Positions 26,789-30,387 of a stretch of DNA of 64,000 nucleotides are shown here, in pieces; position 1 is the first letter of the stretch, and each line of letters opens with the position of its first letter. Under the pieces are notes generated by a model, which saw only the letters and a program-made list of their open reading frames with translations, searched no databases and was not told the DNA's origin. The translations under genes were made by a program, and so were the position numbers. The stretch is from NCBI RefSeq assembly GCF_950295315.1, contig NC_080171.1, forward strand, positions 31,054,361 to 31,118,360, given 5' to 3'. Source of the stretch: Erinaceus europaeus (lineage: Eukaryota; Chordata; Mammalia; Eulipotyphla; Erinaceidae).

Positions 26789-29700
26789 AATGATGCCTCT
26801 CTGCATAAGGCATCATGCCAAGTACCTGGATCACATCAGAGAGCAAAACAGACCTAAATATCCTGACCTTATGGCACTCCTAGTATACCTAGCATCTCAT
26901 AATTTTTAATTATGTTGAATTATTGTGTGTGTGTGTACCTTACCAATGAAAATGAGTTTATCTTGAAATGAAAATTGTTTATCTTGGGCCCAATGGATAC
27001 AAACCCATGATCATATGAGCTAATGTTCAGATCCATCAGCAAATATTTATTATCTTCTGTGAGTTATGTACTCAGTGCTGAACACTGAACAAGCATCAAG
27101 GTCCCTGCCTTCAGGAGAATCATCATCTAATGATCATGAAGGACTCTGCCTCTCCATTGAAGCAGAAACTTTGAGAAACTGCCCAAATGCTTTGTAGTAC
27201 CTGGACAGCCTAAAGAAATCATGAGACACAATAATTACCACCCAAATGAATAAAAGAAGAGATAGAGCTCAGGGCCTTTGGGACATGTAGCCTGTGATTA
27301 TGCTAGAATATCAGGTGGTTAGCCTCCAAGAAGACTCTGCTTAACTTGGTCAGGAACTAAGAGCTCAGTAAGGCCATATTAGCAACTGGGACTCCAACTT
27401 AAATAGCGCTGTCACACATGTAAACATTTCAAGAGATGGTGAATGGTTCTGAGCACCACCTCTGCTCATTCAAACAATTCACTTAGGAGTAATGTCCTGG
27501 GCATATATTCGACTTTAAAAGGCAAGGGAAGGAAAAGCATACTGATCAAGCTTCTAATTAAAACTTCCCAGGGGGCTGGGTGGTGGTGCACTTGGTTGTG
27601 CACACACTTTACCGGGTGCAAGGGGGCAGATTCAGGTCCTCAGACCCCCTCTACAGGAGGGAGGGAGGCTTCCAGAGTGATGAAACAATGCTGCAGGTAT
27701 CTCTTTATCTCTCCCTCTCTGTGGCCCTCTCAAAAGTTTCTCTTCTCAAATAAAAAGAAAAGGAAGAAGGAAAGAAAAGAAGAAAGGAGAGGGGAAGGGA
27801 GGGGAGAGAAGGAGAGGAGAGGAAAGAAAAGGAGAGGAGGAAAGGGAAAAAAAAAAAGAGGAGGAGGAGAGGAGAGAGAAAAATTGGTCACCAGGAATGT
27901 TAGATTCACCATGCAAGTAGCAAGCCCCAGCAATAACCCTGATGGCAAGTAAAAAATGAAATAGCATAGCACAGCATAGCACAAACTGCTCATCCCTGCA
28001 CTGCCATTAATCCCACCCAGATTCCCAAAACCCAAACACATACCTATGGTCAATATTATACATATATAACAGTTTACCCTAGGACAGTGCTGGTGTTATG
28101 GTCAGAGGCTTTTTTTGTCTCTAGGGTTATTGCTGGGGCTTGGTGCTTGCACCACGAATCCACTGCTCCTGGAGACATTTTTTTTTCCTTTTTGTTGCCC
28201 TTGTTGTTTTATCATTGTTGTGGTTATTATTATTGTTGCTGTGGATGATGTCGTTGTTGTTGGATAGCACAGAGAGAAATGGAGAGAGGAGGGGAAGACA
28301 GAGACAGGGAGATAAAGACAGACACCTGCAGACCTGCTTCACCGCTTGTGAAGCGACACCCCTGTAGGTGGGGAGCAGGAGGCTCCAACCAGGATCCTTA
28401 CGCCTCTGGCCTCCCGCCTTGTACCTCTGGCCATGTGTGCTTAACAGGCTATTGCCCCACCCCCAGTCAAAGGCATTGTGATTCACACTTCTGAAATGAA
28501 CTGTGGCTCTGAAGGTTTCCCACTCCTCAAATGTTCATTCTTCCAGTGACCGAGCAGTGGAGGTTGGCTAAATGTCCCGTTTGTTTGGACACCGCCATGG
28601 ACCAGCTCACTTTCCTGCCAAAAGGAAACAATAGGCTAAATGAAGTAGCATGCTTTCCATCCCCAAATGCCAGCTGGCAAGAGAAAGCAGCTCGGTTAAG
28701 GAACAGAGCAAGCTCACAGCAAGCTCTCTCCCTCCCACCCCTGCCAGTCTCCTAGAGTCAGTCCCTCCATCTGAAAAAGAGTCAGAGACCTCTGACCTGA
28801 GACTCACTTCCTACCTGCTGGGCTAGAGGCAGAGAGTGATAGTCACACTTGTACATATTCACTATCCATCTTGTCACAGGCCTGTGAAAGGACTATTCAT
28901 TGTCCCACTTCCAAACAGAAACTTTCGGTCCCCAAGAAATGGTCAGAGATGAGAAGCAGAGGTAAACACTCAGCACCATCAGATTGAAAGGAATTTCTGT
29001 GATGTCTTAACCTTCTGCTTTATTAATATAATTTCTCTTAAATTGTATCCACTTCACTGAAGTATAATTGACATTCGTAAAGACTCTTATTTGTGGATGT
29101 GAGAGTCTTCATAAATGTTTCACCTATGCTGCTATGGCTATAATTAAGATATAAGCCATCTATTCCCATTCCATCTATTCCCAGCTCCAGGCAGATTCCT
29201 TCTGTGTGTTCTAAAATTTCATATAATGAACTCACTTAGCATTCATGTTGCATGAATTAGATCTTTTTGTTTTTCTTGCAGAGTAATATTTTAAATACTT
29301 ATTTATTCCCTTTTGTTGCCCTTGTTGTTTTATTGTTGTAGTTATTATTGATGTTGTTGTTTTTGGATAGGACAGAGAGAAATGGAGAGAAGAGAGGAAG
29401 ACTGAGATGGGGAGAGAAAGATAGACACCTGCAGACTTGCTTCACCGCTTATAAAGCGACTCCCTTACAGGTGGGGAGTGGGTGGCTCAAACCAGGATCC
29501 TTACGCCAGTCCTTGCACTTTGCGCTGCCTGTGCTTAACTTGCTGTGCTATTGCCCCACTCCCTAGTAATATTGTTTTATAGCTATCTGTGATTTTTTTT
29601 TTATCCATTTGCCTGTTGAAGGACATTTGGAGTGTTTCCAGTTTGGGGCTATTATAAGTAGAATGTTTTATAAATATTTCTATATAGACTTTTTGTGGAC

Positions 29701-30355
29701 ATAAATGATTAATTCTTCTGAGGGAAATTCCTGGGAATGGGTTCACTGGGTCTGTATGGTAATATGTAAACTTGATAAGGAACTGTCAAACATGCTTGTG
29801 TCAAGATGTGTTAGTTTACATCCCACCGACAATGTACAAGAATTCAGTTACTCCACAACCTTGCTAACACTTTGTATTCTCCATTTTCTAAAAACTATTT
29901 TAAGGACTGAGGTCATTGTTTAAATTTGTACTTTCTTGGTGATAAATGATTTTCACATGCTTATTAAATATTTGCTTGTTTTTGTAGTGGCCAGACATCT
30001 TTATTCACTTTTCACTGGATACTAGTCTTCTTATTTTTGTGCTATTACAATTGCTGTTATAGTCTGGACTAGTTCTTTGTCAATAAATGTTGTACATATA
30101 TTTCCTGGGATTAACTTTATATCTCCAACACCTTGTGCTGTGTTTGGTACATTATAACATGTGACCAGGTCATGATTATTGGAAGTTATCACTCCTCATC
30201 ACAGCAGAAAATTGTATCTAGGGCCCAGGGATAGAGCACCTGCTTGAGCATATATGTAACATTGTGCAAGGGTCCATGTCAAGCCCCCAATCTCCACTCT
30301 AGAAGGAAAGCTTCACAAGCAGTGAAGCAGTGCTGTAGGTATCTCTCTCTTCAAG

Positions 30356-30387
<32 letters not shown>

